NCBI GenBank assembly: GCA_009836625.1
Contig: VXVC01000012.1
Coordinates: 70,073 to 134,072 of the forward strand
Direction of reading: 5' to 3'
From: Holophagales bacterium
GTDB lineage: Bacteria; Acidobacteriota; Thermoanaerobaculia; Multivoradales; Multivoraceae
Length of the DNA: 64,000 nucleotides
The notes under the pieces are model-generated. The model searched no databases. It worked only from the letters and a program-made list of their open reading frames with translations, and was not told the origin of the DNA. A program made the translations under genes and the position numbers. Each line of letters starts with the position of its first letter. Within the stretch, counting starts at the first letter, position 1. Positions 7,441-15,177 of this stretch are shown in pieces.

Positions 7441-8511
7441 CTACTCGCCGCCGGTGCTGGCCGCCTTGCCGGCGCGCCAGTCGTCCTCGAGGATCCGCGC
7501 GCCGCGTAGCGTGCCGCCCATCGAGTAGTTGCCTTCGTGGCAGGCGTACTCGTAGACGCGTTCTGCATCGCGCTTCCAGATGTACTCGCCGGACCAGGGG
7601 GCCTCCCAGGTGGCCGGGTCGTTCATCGTGAAGTGGTAGAGGATATTGCCGTCCGGCTGGAGCGTCAGGCGCTCCGTGACGTGGAGGTCCTTCGTCGCGC
7701 CGCGCAGGAAGCCGTCGGGCCGGAAGTGCACCGAGTCGATGACCAGGGTGTCGCCTTCCCACCAGCCGATCGAATCGCCCAGCCACCGCCGCTCCTCGGG
7801 ACTCGGGTGCTCGTCGTTCAGACGGATGATCCGGGCGTCATGGACCATCTCGATCAGGATCATGATGTGGTCCTCGGTCTGCACGACCCGCTTGTAGTTG
7901 TTGTAACCGCTCGGGAAGGTCGGCGTGGCGCCGGTGAAGCCGAGGATGCAGCGCTCGCTGATCGGCAGCGACTCGGGACCGTCATAGGGGCCCGGGCCGT
8001 CGAGTTCCAGCCACCAGGCGACGCCCTCGTTCGGCCGCCGCAGCTTGGCGCGCTCCGCGAATCTCGCCTTTGCCGCCTCGGTCGTTTCCGGCATGCGGCC
8101 GTTCGGTGGGTCGATGATGATCGAGGTCCGGAACTTGCCGTCCACCGCGAACGTGTCCACGCCCCGGTCGAGCCAGAAGCTGTTGTAGCCGCCGACGTTG
8201 CCGGCCGCGCCCGGTGAGCCGTCGCCGCCTTCCGGCGGCGCCTCGCGGTTCGGATCGGAGACCTGGTGGCGCTCGGCGCGTCCCTTGGCCGCGTCGGCCG
8301 CGATCTTCTCGGCCTCCTCCGGGGTCAGGTACAGGTTCTCGCCGTACTCCTCGGGCCGCTGCAGCGGCGTCAGGGTGGCCGCGTCATACGTGCCGGTCAG
8401 ATCGGGCTTGCCGTTGACGGCCCGCTTGATCTCGCCCTGGGCGGTCAGCGCAGGGGCCGCGAGCAGCAGCACGAGGATGGCGGCCACCGCCGCTGGGAAT
8501 CGGACCTTCAT
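7441..8511 (-). CDS. Exported acidobacterial-type conserved protein (paralogue A)
   Basis: The 356-residue product starts at ATG 8511 behind AGGAGGA. A signal peptide ends near ALTAQG. The mature region has blocks seen repeatedly in uncharacterised Acidobacteria/Proteobacteria exported proteins: GNVGGYNSFWLDRG, RTSIIIDPPNGRMP, GWWEGDTLVIDS and the Cys-containing YEYACHEGNYSM near the C-terminus. It is strongly similar along its whole length to the next gene, so the two arose by tandem duplication. The family has no assigned reaction that I can name. A periplasmic location is expected. Confidence 0.8.
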   Translation of the reverse strand: MKVRFPAAVAAILVLLLAAPALTAQGEIKRAVNGKPDLTGTYDAATLTPLQRPEEYGENLYLTPEEAEKIAADAAKGRAERHQVSDPNREAPPEGGDGSPGAAGNVGGYNSFWLDRGVDTFAVDGKFRTSIIIDPPNGRMPETTEAAKARFAERAKLRRPNEGVAWWLELDGPGPYDGPESLPISERCILGFTGATPTFPSGYNNYKRVVQTEDHIMILIEMVHDARIIRLNDEHPSPEERRWLGDSIGWWEGDTLVIDSVHFRPDGFLRGATKDLHVTERLTLQPDGNILYHFTMNDPATWEAPWSGEYIWKRDAERVYEYACHEGNYSMGGTLRGARILEDDWRAGKAASTGGE

Positions 8512-8729
8512 TCTGTGTCCTCCTGTTTCGACTGGAAGCCGAGAGTGTAGCGGAGGATGGGATCGTGAAGGACTCGCGAAACGGGCACAGAAAGATCGCG
8601 GTTCCGTCGCACTAGGCCTGTACGGTCAGTGTGATCCTAGGGGTCGCCCGTCCTTTGGCCCCTCAAGGAACGAGAGGTGCTTGGTCGACTACGGGCGGCC
8701 CCACTTCGGCTCGTTGCCCGGCATCGGTC

Positions 8730-8749
8730 AGCGGCAGTGGACTGCCGCT
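8730..8749 (-). terminator. Short perfect hairpin beyond the 3' end of paralogue B
   Basis: A 9-bp perfect stem with a 2-nt centre lies 4 bp past the stop of the minus-strand gene at 8753. No T-run follows, so it may be a processing or stabilising hairpin rather than an intrinsic terminator. The rest of the gap 8512-8729 shows no gene or other signal that I can recognise. Confidence 0.35.
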
Positions 8750-8752
8750 GTG

Positions 8753-9832
8753 TCAGTCGCCGCTACCGGCGCCGGTGCTCGCGGCCTTGGCGGCCAGAGC
8801 GTCGGCCTCCAGCACCCGCGCGCCTCGCAGCGTGCCGCCCATCGAGTAGTTCCCCTCGTGACAGGCGTACTCGTAGACGTCCACGGGGCTGCGCTTCCAG
8901 ATGTACTCGCCGGACCAGGGGACATCCCAGGTTGCCGGATCGTCGATCGTGAACCGGTAGAGGATATTGCCGTCCGGCTGCAGTGCCAGGCGCTCCGTGA
9001 CGTGGGATTCCTGGGTCGCGCCGCGCAGGACCGCCTTCGGATGGAAGTTTCGCGAGTCGATGACCAGCGTGTCGCCCTCCCACCAGCCGATGGAGTGACC
9101 GAGCCACTTCCGTTCCCCGGGACTCGGGTGCTCCGCGTTCAGGCGCACGATGCGTGCGTCGTGGACCATCTCGATCAGGATCATGATGTGGTCCTCGGTC
9201 TGGACCACGCGCTTGAAGTTGTTGTAGAGGCTCGGGAAGGTCGGCGTAGCGCCGGTGAAGCCGACGATGCAGCGCTCGGTCACCGGCAGCGTCTCCGGAC
9301 CGTCGTACGGGCCATGGCCGTCGATGTCGAGCCACCAGGCGGAGCCGTCGTTCGGCCGGCGTAACCGGCGGCGCTCTGCGGATCGTGCCTTTCCGGCCTC
9401 GGTCATCTCCGGAATGCGGCCGTTCGGAGGATCAAAGATGATCGAGGTGCGGAACTGGCCGTCGACCGCGAACGCCTCGGTCCCGGTCTCGACCCAGAAC
9501 CGGTTGTAGCCGCCGACGTTGCCGGCGCCGCCCGTCGTCCCGTCGCCGCCGACCGGCGGCGGCTTGCGGTTCGGATCGGAAACCTGGTGCCGGTCGGCGG
9601 CGTACTGGGCCGCGTCCGCCTCGATCTTCGCCGCGTCCTCGGGGCTCAGGAAGAGGTTGTCGCCGTACTTCTCGGGCCGCTGAAGCGGTGTCAGGGTGCC
9701 GGCGTCGAAGGTGCCGGTCAGGTCGGGCTTGCCGTTGGCGGCGCGCTTGAGCTCGCCCTGGGCAGTCAGCGCAGGGGCCGCGATCAGCAGCGCGAGGATG
9801 GCGATCAGCGCCGCGGGGACTCGGACTCTCAT
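8753..9832 (-). CDS. Exported acidobacterial-type conserved protein (paralogue B)
   Basis: ATG 9832 follows GGAGGACCCAAC, a good ribosome-binding site, giving 359 residues; the longer upstream frame has no support. It has the same architecture as paralogue A: a signal peptide ending at ALTAQG, GNVGGYNRFWVETG, RTSIIFDPPNGRIP, GWWEGDTLVIDS and YEYACHEGNYSM. Differences are scattered substitutions rather than indels, consistent with an older tandem duplication of two independently transcribed genes (241 bp between them). Function unknown. Confidence 0.8.
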   Translation of the reverse strand: MRVRVPAALIAILALLIAAPALTAQGELKRAANGKPDLTGTFDAGTLTPLQRPEKYGDNLFLSPEDAAKIEADAAQYAADRHQVSDPNRKPPPVGGDGTTGGAGNVGGYNRFWVETGTEAFAVDGQFRTSIIFDPPNGRIPEMTEAGKARSAERRRLRRPNDGSAWWLDIDGHGPYDGPETLPVTERCIVGFTGATPTFPSLYNNFKRVVQTEDHIMILIEMVHDARIVRLNAEHPSPGERKWLGHSIGWWEGDTLVIDSRNFHPKAVLRGATQESHVTERLALQPDGNILYRFTIDDPATWDVPWSGEYIWKRSPVDVYEYACHEGNYSMGGTLRGARVLEADALAAKAASTGAGSGD

Positions 9833-10230
9833 GTTGGGTCCTCCGGATGACGGTGAGATGGGCGGAGTGTAGCGGAGTCGCCTTGGGGCCGTCTGTAGAT
9901 CGTGTCGCAGGCGGTGCTGGCCATGCCGCCGCCAGTCGGAGGCCGAGACCCCGTACTCCGCTCTCCTTGGAGATTCTCGTCCCGACCGTGCCGGAAGCAG
10001 GCAGAGTCCGCCAGCGCTCGCTCGATCGACCGGGTCGGTAGGACTCCAGCCTCGACGCTCGTCCGGAATCGGCCAGCCGACAGGCCTCCATCGCACCGCC
10101 GAAGTCCGGTGCGCTCCAGTCGGCGGCAGGGTAGAACGTCTAGCCTGATTGTTGTAATCACACAGTCTCAGTTGACGACCGTGCAATCATGATGTTACTC
10201 TGCTGGTCTCCCAACGAGAAGGAGCCCGAA
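9833..10230. other. 398-bp intergenic region at the left edge of the defence island
   Basis: No gene was recognised here. The segment separates a minus-strand housekeeping gene from the plus-strand conjugation-like operon, so promoters for both should lie inside it. A TTGACG hexamer at 10172-10177 could be a -35 box for the operon, but no convincing -10 box follows at the right distance. A loose inverted repeat (TGATTG / CAATCA) spans about 10146-10190. Confidence 0.4.
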
Positions 10231-10425
10231 ATGGCGAAGAAGCCCACAATCCGCGAACTTGAAGCACTCCTCGAGTCGGAAGAGGACGAGCCCATCGAGA
10301 TACTGCCAAACGGCGAGATTCGGCCACGGGGAGGCAGCGACGCGGCTGAACGGCGGTACAAGAAGCCTCTGACCATGCGCGAGAACCTAGGCGGCGAGTA
10401 CGCACAAGTGAGTCGGCCAACATGA
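10231..10425 (+). CDS. 64-aa protein with two Gly-Gly motifs, first gene of the conjugation-like operon
   Basis: ATG 10231 has an AAGGAG 7 bp upstream; the frame continues to TGA 10423-10425, which overlaps the ATG of the E2 gene (ATGA). The 64-residue product has an acidic N-terminal helix (IRELEALLESEEDE), a central strand-turn (IEILPNGEIRPRGG, G34-G35) and a C-terminal segment ending LGGEYAQVSRPT (G54-G55 with a 9-residue tail). It is too short for a full ubiquitin beta-grasp fold. Its place at the head of an E2/E1/JAMM operon makes it a candidate modifier, substrate or adaptor. No homologue with a known function is recognised. Confidence 0.8.
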   Translation: MAKKPTIRELEALLESEEDEPIEILPNGEIRPRGGSDAAERRYKKPLTMRENLGGEYAQVSRPT

Positions 10426-10796
10426 ATCTGCCACGAGTCCGTCAGGAAATCGCGGCCGCTCAGCACTACTTTGACTACGTGGAGGGTCACCCGACGGTCG
10501 AAGGCGGCGTCATGGCCTTGATCGCCTTGGAGACCAGCAGGAGTGTCTACACGATGGCCGTCCGTTTCCCAGAGTCCTACCCGAACGGCATGCCGGAGGT
10601 GCATGTGAGGACGCCGCCCCTGGAATCATCGCCGCACCGGTACGCAGGCAGCCAGATCTGCTACCTGCATCCGAGCATGTGGAACCCTGGGCGGCACGAC
10701 CTGACGTTCGTGATCCAGCGAGCCGCGAAGTGGCTAGCGAAGTACGAAGTGTTCCGGCAGACGGGGAGATGGCCCGGCGCTGGGATCGCGCACTAG
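10422..10796 (+). CDS. E2 ubiquitin-conjugating-like protein
   Basis: The 124-residue protein has the compact UBC-like layout of prokaryotic E2 families: strands ending in FPESYPNGMPEVHV, then HRYAGSQICYLHP with a candidate catalytic cysteine (C80), then the WNPGRHDL motif and a helix with WLAKYEVFRQTGRWPG. In such systems an E2 accepts a thioester-linked modifier from the E1 and passes it to a target. The start overlaps the stop of the 64-aa gene by 4 bp, and the next gene begins 4 bp downstream. The WNPGRHD and W..G.WP motifs recur in the neighbouring fusion protein, so the two E2s are paralogous. Confidence 0.85.
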   Translation: MNLPRVRQEIAAAQHYFDYVEGHPTVEGGVMALIALETSRSVYTMAVRFPESYPNGMPEVHVRTPPLESSPHRYAGSQICYLHPSMWNPGRHDLTFVIQRAAKWLAKYEVFRQTGRWPGAGIAH

Positions 10797-10800
10797 TCCC

Positions 10801-11328
10801 ATGCTGATCGACTTCAAGCCACTACCGATGATGGCGCTGCGGAGCAGACCGGGCGAAGTCTTGGACGAGGTCTCCCGCGAAGGGGCGGCCTTCCTGATTG
10901 AGAGGAACGGCCAACAGAAGGCCTGTCTCGTCCCGATTTCCTACTTCCTCCCGGACATTCAGACCTCACGCGTAACAGCGGAGCTTGACAGAATCACCGA
11001 CTCGAACGAGCACTGTCGGATCGCAATCAGCGAGGGGCGAGAGATTCAGTTGGTTTTTGGGGAGCTCAGTGGCAAGACCCCGGTCGACGTGACCGTCACG
11101 CTCCCGCACGGCTATCCGAACAGGGCGCCTGTCGTGTCAGCGGAGCCGCTTGAGGAGGGGTGTCCGCATCGGTGGCCAGACGGGACGTTGTGCATCTACG
11201 GAGCCGAGGCCGTTTGGAATCCCGGAAGGCACGACGTAATGCACGCGGTTGCATTGTTCAGAAGGTGGATCCAGCACTACTCGGCCTGGCGAGAGACCCG
11301 GGAATGGCCGAAAGCGGGAACGGCGTGA
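10801..11328 (+). CDS. Phd/YefM-like antitoxin domain fused to an E2-like domain
   Basis: The 175-residue protein has two modules. Residues about 8-50 (RSRPGEVLDEVSREGAAFLI, then NGQQKACLVPISYF) match the Phd/YefM antitoxin DNA-binding fold. Residues about 60-170 form an E2-like domain with LPHGYPNRAPVV, a Cys-containing HRWPDGTLCIY site (C131), VWNPGRHDV and a terminal W..TREWP helix. The fusion suggests an E2 that binds DNA (autoregulation) or clamps a partner. It lies in the middle of the operon, 4 bp after the first E2 and overlapping the E1 gene. Both domain calls are by motif reading; the E2 part is the firmer. Confidence 0.8.
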   Translation: MLIDFKPLPMMALRSRPGEVLDEVSREGAAFLIERNGQQKACLVPISYFLPDIQTSRVTAELDRITDSNEHCRIAISEGREIQLVFGELSGKTPVDVTVTLPHGYPNRAPVVSAEPLEEGCPHRWPDGTLCIYGAEAVWNPGRHDVMHAVALFRRWIQHYSAWRETREWPKAGTA

Positions 11329-12179
11329 CCAAGAATCGGCTATTCGCGAGGCTGGAACGGCTCTTTGATGTGGCTGCGTTCGCCGATTTGTGGGTGCTGG
11401 TTGCGGGATGCGGATCCGGCGGTGGACAAGTTGCACTGCAGTTGGCCATGTCCGGCGTCAGGAACTTCGTCCTTGTCGACAAGGACAAGCTCGAGGATGA
11501 GAACGTGATCCGACACGTCTGCGGCCTTCGCTACATCGGCTGCAGAAAGACCGCGGCCGTCGCTGACGTGTTGAGGGATCGCAACCCACAGGTGAGCGTC
11601 AAACAGTTCGACTGCGATCTAATGGACTGGCCGGAACTTGCTGAAGAGGTCGGGCGGGCGAACGTGGTAGTCATAGGAACCGACAACGAACCGAGCCGCT
11701 ATCGGCTGAACGAGGTCTGTGTGGAGACGGCGACGCCCTTTACTGCCGGCCGTGTCTTTACGCGCGGCATAGGGGGCGAAGCCTACTCGTATAGGCCCGG
11801 GATAGGAGGCTGTCTTGCTTGTCTTGAGGGAGTTCTCGAGCGTAGCCAGTACCGGGACGGCGTGCGAGAGATCGACTTGGTTTCGGAGGAGGAGCGTCAG
11901 AAGGTGTACGACTTGGAAATCGAGGAAATCAAGGACTCGCCGGGCCTTTCAGTCGATATCGGCTTCATTGCAGCGTTTCACACCAGACTGACCTTGGACG
12001 TGTTGGGCCACGAGGCTCCTTCCCGGCCGAGGTTCTTGCGGCCGATCGCTCACAACTACTTGGTGTGGGGTAACAGAGCTGTACATCCATTCTCGAAGGA
12101 CTTTCAACTGCAGCGGATGAAATTGCCGCCCCAGAACGGGTGCCGGGTTTGCGGAGGACCAGATGAAGGTGAAGCGTAA
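11304..12179 (+). CDS. E1-like (ThiF/MoeB family) adenylating enzyme
   Basis: The 291-residue protein has the ThiF/E1 Rossmann core: the ATP loop GCGSGGG (residues 35-41), the VDKDKLEDENVIRH motif (D59, D61, N67, R70) that binds Mg-ATP, and two CxxC pairs (C170/C173 and C280/C283) expected to hold structural zinc. E1s adenylate the C-terminal glycine of a ubiquitin-like protein. No separate transfer cysteine stands out. ATG 11304 is inside the upstream E2 gene; GTG 11325, which overlaps its TGA, is an equally good start (284 aa). The 3' end overlaps the JAMM gene by 17 bp. Confidence 0.9.
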   Translation: MAESGNGVTKNRLFARLERLFDVAAFADLWVLVAGCGSGGGQVALQLAMSGVRNFVLVDKDKLEDENVIRHVCGLRYIGCRKTAAVADVLRDRNPQVSVKQFDCDLMDWPELAEEVGRANVVVIGTDNEPSRYRLNEVCVETATPFTAGRVFTRGIGGEAYSYRPGIGGCLACLEGVLERSQYRDGVREIDLVSEEERQKVYDLEIEEIKDSPGLSVDIGFIAAFHTRLTLDVLGHEAPSRPRFLRPIAHNYLVWGNRAVHPFSKDFQLQRMKLPPQNGCRVCGGPDEGEA

Positions 12180-13083
12180 CAAACGCGCGATACGGGTAGA
12201 GATCGCAGAGGACATCTTGGAGGGCGTCTTTGCAGAGTGTGACCGCTATGACCACGAAGAGACCGGTGGTCGAGTTGTAGGCCACTTCACTCAGGAACGG
12301 GGTGCGCTAGTTGTGCGGCCAACGGCTCTGATCGACCCAGGCCCGAACGCGAGGCGCTCAAGGACCAGCTTCTTTCAGGACGGGGAGTATCAGACGCGGG
12401 TCTTTCGGCGTCTTGAGGCCAAGGACCCCGCGATAGAGCACCTTGGGAATTGGCACACCCACCACGTCAATGGGTACCCCCAGCTGAGCGGTGGAGATGT
12501 GGAGACCTATCGCCGGATAGTCAATCATGAGCGGCACAACTTAGACTTCTTCTACGCTCTGCTAGTGACGCAGAGGCACGAAGGCCGTGAGGGCCTGAAG
12601 CGATACTCGGTACGCCACTACGTCCTTTTTCGGGGTGAAGCCGCTGTTCATGAGGTCTCACCGCAGAGTGTGCGCGTGACCTCGCGATCGGGACAAGTGG
12701 CGAAGGTCGCCGAACCCTCGGGGTGCTTGGCCTCCGGAGGCCGCCCAGAGGGCGACGGGTCGGGCGGGAGGCTAGCGGTCCGGGCAAGGGATCAGTTCAT
12801 TCTCGAAGTGTTGTGCCCGTCGATGGAGCCCCGGCGGTCCAGCCGAACGGGGACGTTCTTCTGGAAGGGACGGGCGCAGCTGATCGACGGATCGGAGGTG
12901 GACGTTAGGGTCGTGGAAGTCCAGATTGGCGACGGACCGGTTTACTACCCAGTCGTAGCAGACGCGTCGGCGGCCGTAGCAAAGCTTTGCGAAGCTCCGT
13001 TCCCGAGCGCGGCAGAGGCTGTTCATGCGCTCGAATCGCACCTGAATCGTGAGCTCTACGAGGGTGCTGCAAGGGGACGTTGA
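12163..13083 (+). CDS. JAB/JAMM-family metalloprotease (deubiquitinase-like) with extra C-terminal domain
   Basis: ATG 12163 is preceded by GGAGG. The first ~150 residues carry a complete JAMM zinc site: Glu in HEETGG (E32/E33), HTHH (H98, H100) and SGGD (S109, D112). Such enzymes trim modifier precursors or remove modifiers from targets. A linker around residues 165-205 leads to a C-terminal domain of about 100 residues with alternating strands (FFWKGRAQLIDGSEVDVRVV) and no family I recognise. The overlap with the E1 gene ties it to the same operon. Confidence 0.88.
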   Translation: MKVKRNKRAIRVEIAEDILEGVFAECDRYDHEETGGRVVGHFTQERGALVVRPTALIDPGPNARRSRTSFFQDGEYQTRVFRRLEAKDPAIEHLGNWHTHHVNGYPQLSGGDVETYRRIVNHERHNLDFFYALLVTQRHEGREGLKRYSVRHYVLFRGEAAVHEVSPQSVRVTSRSGQVAKVAEPSGCLASGGRPEGDGSGGRLAVRARDQFILEVLCPSMEPRRSSRTGTFFWKGRAQLIDGSEVDVRVVEVQIGDGPVYYPVVADASAAVAKLCEAPFPSAAEAVHALESHLNRELYEGAARGR

Positions 13084-13093
13084 GGCCAGACGA

Positions 13094-13918
13094 ATGGAAG
13101 TGCTAACGCTGTACGTGGGACAAGGAAACCTGGCCGTGGTTCGGCACGGGAATGAGGCTATTGTCGTGGACACTCGGTGGCTTGCTGACCGAGCGGACGA
13201 GATTGAGTCGAAAGTGCAGAACTTCCTACATCAACGGGATCTGGTCGGCGTTGTCTTGACTGGGCTAGATGACGATCACGCGGATCCAGTGGGGCTCGAC
13301 TGGCTCCTGGAGGAGTTCCAGCCAGCATGGATCATGTATCCGAAGTACTACAAGAGCACCGAGAACGCGAGGGCGGTCTTTGGCGTGATTCGGAAGCATG
13401 AGGTGCGGCGGAGGGGAGCATGGAGGCCGCTGGCACGGATAGCGGTGCGCTTGGATCAGTTGGAGTCGCGCCATCTCGGTGATTTGGCGGACGAGTTCGA
13501 GCTGGAGCTGTTCTCGCCTCATGTCGAGGACATGGATGACTCCAACAACTGCAGCGTGGTGCTCAAGGTGGAAGGCGTCGGCTCAGGGGGATTCGCGTAC
13601 CTTGTTACGGGCGACACGGAGAACCCTCGGTGGGACCGAATCGTGGAGCTATTCGACGAGGCCTTAAGCTCTGATGTCTTGGCAGCGCCTCATCATGGGT
13701 CGAAGGACGCCGCGCATCCTGGGATGGCGTTAGCGGTGATGCCCGACACAGTGTTGATCAGTGCCGGAGTGGACAACCAGTACGGGCATCCGCACCGAAA
13801 GGCAGTGACGCTCTATCTGAGGGTGGCGAGGCGGGTCTTCAAGACCAACGTGCGGGAGGGCGTATCCTTCCTTACGTGGGAAGAGGGAGGCGTCTTCCAC
13901 ACAAGGACGGTGCGCTAG
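13094..13918 (+). CDS. ComEC/Rec2-like metallo-beta-lactamase-fold protein
   Basis: The start is taken at ATG 13094 (GAGG upstream), giving 274 residues that open with MEVLTLYVGQGNLAVVRHG, as in ComEC-type MBL proteins. The fold is supported by VVDTRW, the metal-loop position TGLDDDHAD (T56-D64), the LVTGDTENP strand, APHHGS (H200-H201) and NQYGHPH near the end. The metal motif is altered: the usual HxHxDH appears as GLDDDH, losing the first His. Activity as a hydrolase or nuclease is therefore uncertain. It starts 10 bp after the JAMM gene and is part of the operon. Confidence 0.85.
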   Translation: MEVLTLYVGQGNLAVVRHGNEAIVVDTRWLADRADEIESKVQNFLHQRDLVGVVLTGLDDDHADPVGLDWLLEEFQPAWIMYPKYYKSTENARAVFGVIRKHEVRRRGAWRPLARIAVRLDQLESRHLGDLADEFELELFSPHVEDMDDSNNCSVVLKVEGVGSGGFAYLVTGDTENPRWDRIVELFDEALSSDVLAAPHHGSKDAAHPGMALAVMPDTVLISAGVDNQYGHPHRKAVTLYLRVARRVFKTNVREGVSFLTWEEGGVFHTRTVR

Positions 13919-13958
13919 CCTAGGGCTCGTCGCTGCGGAAGAGCGCCGGAAGTGAGAG

Positions 13959-14720
13959 ATGTCGGAGCGGTTGAGATTAGCGTTAGACCAGTACGATCGA
14001 AAGGCGCGGCTCGGACCAGCGCTCCTTAGCGGTTTGCCGCTTGTAGCCTCGGGTGTTCTCTTGGTTCCGGAACTCGGAGCGACTTGGGGTTTGGTCGGTG
14101 CTGCCGTCGTCTACAGCGGCTGTGCCACGCTGCTGACTCAGATGAGTCGAGACCTGGGCAGAGCACTTGAAGAGCGTCTGTACTGTCTGTGGGACGGCAA
14201 ACCCTCGATGGCGATGCTCCGGTACAGAGATAGTCGGCTGCCCGAGTTGACGAAGGACCGTTATCGGAGCTTTCTCAGCTCGGCCGTGCCAGGACTAGTG
14301 CTGGCGTCCCGCGTGGAAGAGGAGGCGAACCCCGAGCTGGCGGACGCCGGCTACGATAGCGCGAGCTCTTGGTTGCTGGAGCAGACTAGGGACCCCAACA
14401 AGTTCGGCCTGTTGCTCGCGGAGAACATGAACTTTGGTTTCCGTCGGAACCTACTAGCCCTCAAGCCGATCGCGTTGGGAATCGACGTCGTGGCCGTAGT
14501 GTTGATCATCGGTATGGTCGTGGCGTCTTGGACGGGCGAAATCGAGAGCACAGTGTCCGCGCTTTCACTGGAGTGGTCGGCTGGCGCTGTGGTCGTCGTG
14601 GGCCATGCTCTGGTCTTTCTGGGGTACATACGAGTAGATTGGGTGCGGAGGGCAGCTGACACATACGCACGACGCCTGCTAGGCTCTTGCGACGCACTCG
14701 AGAAGTCAATGCTCCCCTGA
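13959..14720 (+). CDS. Multi-pass membrane protein of the conjugation-like operon
   Basis: The 253-residue product has about four hydrophobic segments in two pairs (around residues 20-58 and 165-230), separated by a roughly 100-residue soluble region with many charged residues. No family was recognised. It begins 40 bp after the metallo-beta-lactamase-fold gene in the same direction and is the last gene before a strand change, so it is likely the final operon member. Membrane proteins in this position in defence operons are often effectors; that role is inference here. Confidence 0.75.
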   Translation: MSERLRLALDQYDRKARLGPALLSGLPLVASGVLLVPELGATWGLVGAAVVYSGCATLLTQMSRDLGRALEERLYCLWDGKPSMAMLRYRDSRLPELTKDRYRSFLSSAVPGLVLASRVEEEANPELADAGYDSASSWLLEQTRDPNKFGLLLAENMNFGFRRNLLALKPIALGIDVVAVVLIIGMVVASWTGEIESTVSALSLEWSAGAVVVVGHALVFLGYIRVDWVRRAADTYARRLLGSCDALEKSMLP

Positions 14721-14964
14721 CAACGCGAGGCGTTCGGGCCTGCAGACGTGAGGGAGGTTAGTGGATCGGTGTCAAGGCCATGGCGGCGCGAGTAGCTATT
14801 GCGTGGTCTTGGCTCTGTGCGCGTGCCGCGGGACCACTTCGTGATGTTCTTCATATGACCCAGGCTGTGTTTTGCGCGCCTGAACCTCGTTGGCTGACCG
14901 TGGTGTTTAGCTAGGCGCTGCCGCGGCGCTGGCAGCGATGCGCCGCTCGCGTCGCGGGGCAGCT

Positions 14965-15177
14965 TCACGCCACGAGAACCTCGTCTCTAACGAAGTGCAA
15001 ACGGATCAGCTTAGGCTGCGGCATCGTGTCGTCGAAGTAGCAGTCGACGGCCTCCTTGACGTTCCTACGAAGTTCCTCGCAGGAGTCGCCTTGTGTGTGG
15101 ATGCCGTGACCGAGGGCACTGGCTGAGTACCCACCGTCCACCTCGTCTTCCGTGACTTCGAGGATGATCTCGGTCAT
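14965..15177 (-). CDS. HicB-like antitoxin-family protein (orphan)
   Basis: The 70-residue protein runs from ATG 15177 to TGA 14965-14967 and matches the small HicB/DUF1902-type fold: an N-terminal strand (MTEIILEVTED), GGYSASALGHGIHTQG and a helix EELRRNVKEAVDCYF. HicB proteins neutralise HicA mRNA-interferase toxins and often bind DNA. No hicA-sized gene with the expected sequence lies in the 244-bp gap beyond it. Its ATG overlaps the stop of the large restriction-modification gene (ATGA), so the two are translated together; it may regulate that enzyme. Confidence 0.78.
   Translation of the reverse strand: MTEIILEVTEDEVDGGYSASALGHGIHTQGDSCEELRRNVKEAVDCYFDDTMPQPKLIRLHFVRDEVLVA

Noticed and set aside
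14721..14964. A hicA toxin gene next to the HicB-like gene
   Set aside because: No frame of suitable length or HicA sequence features on either strand in the gap.
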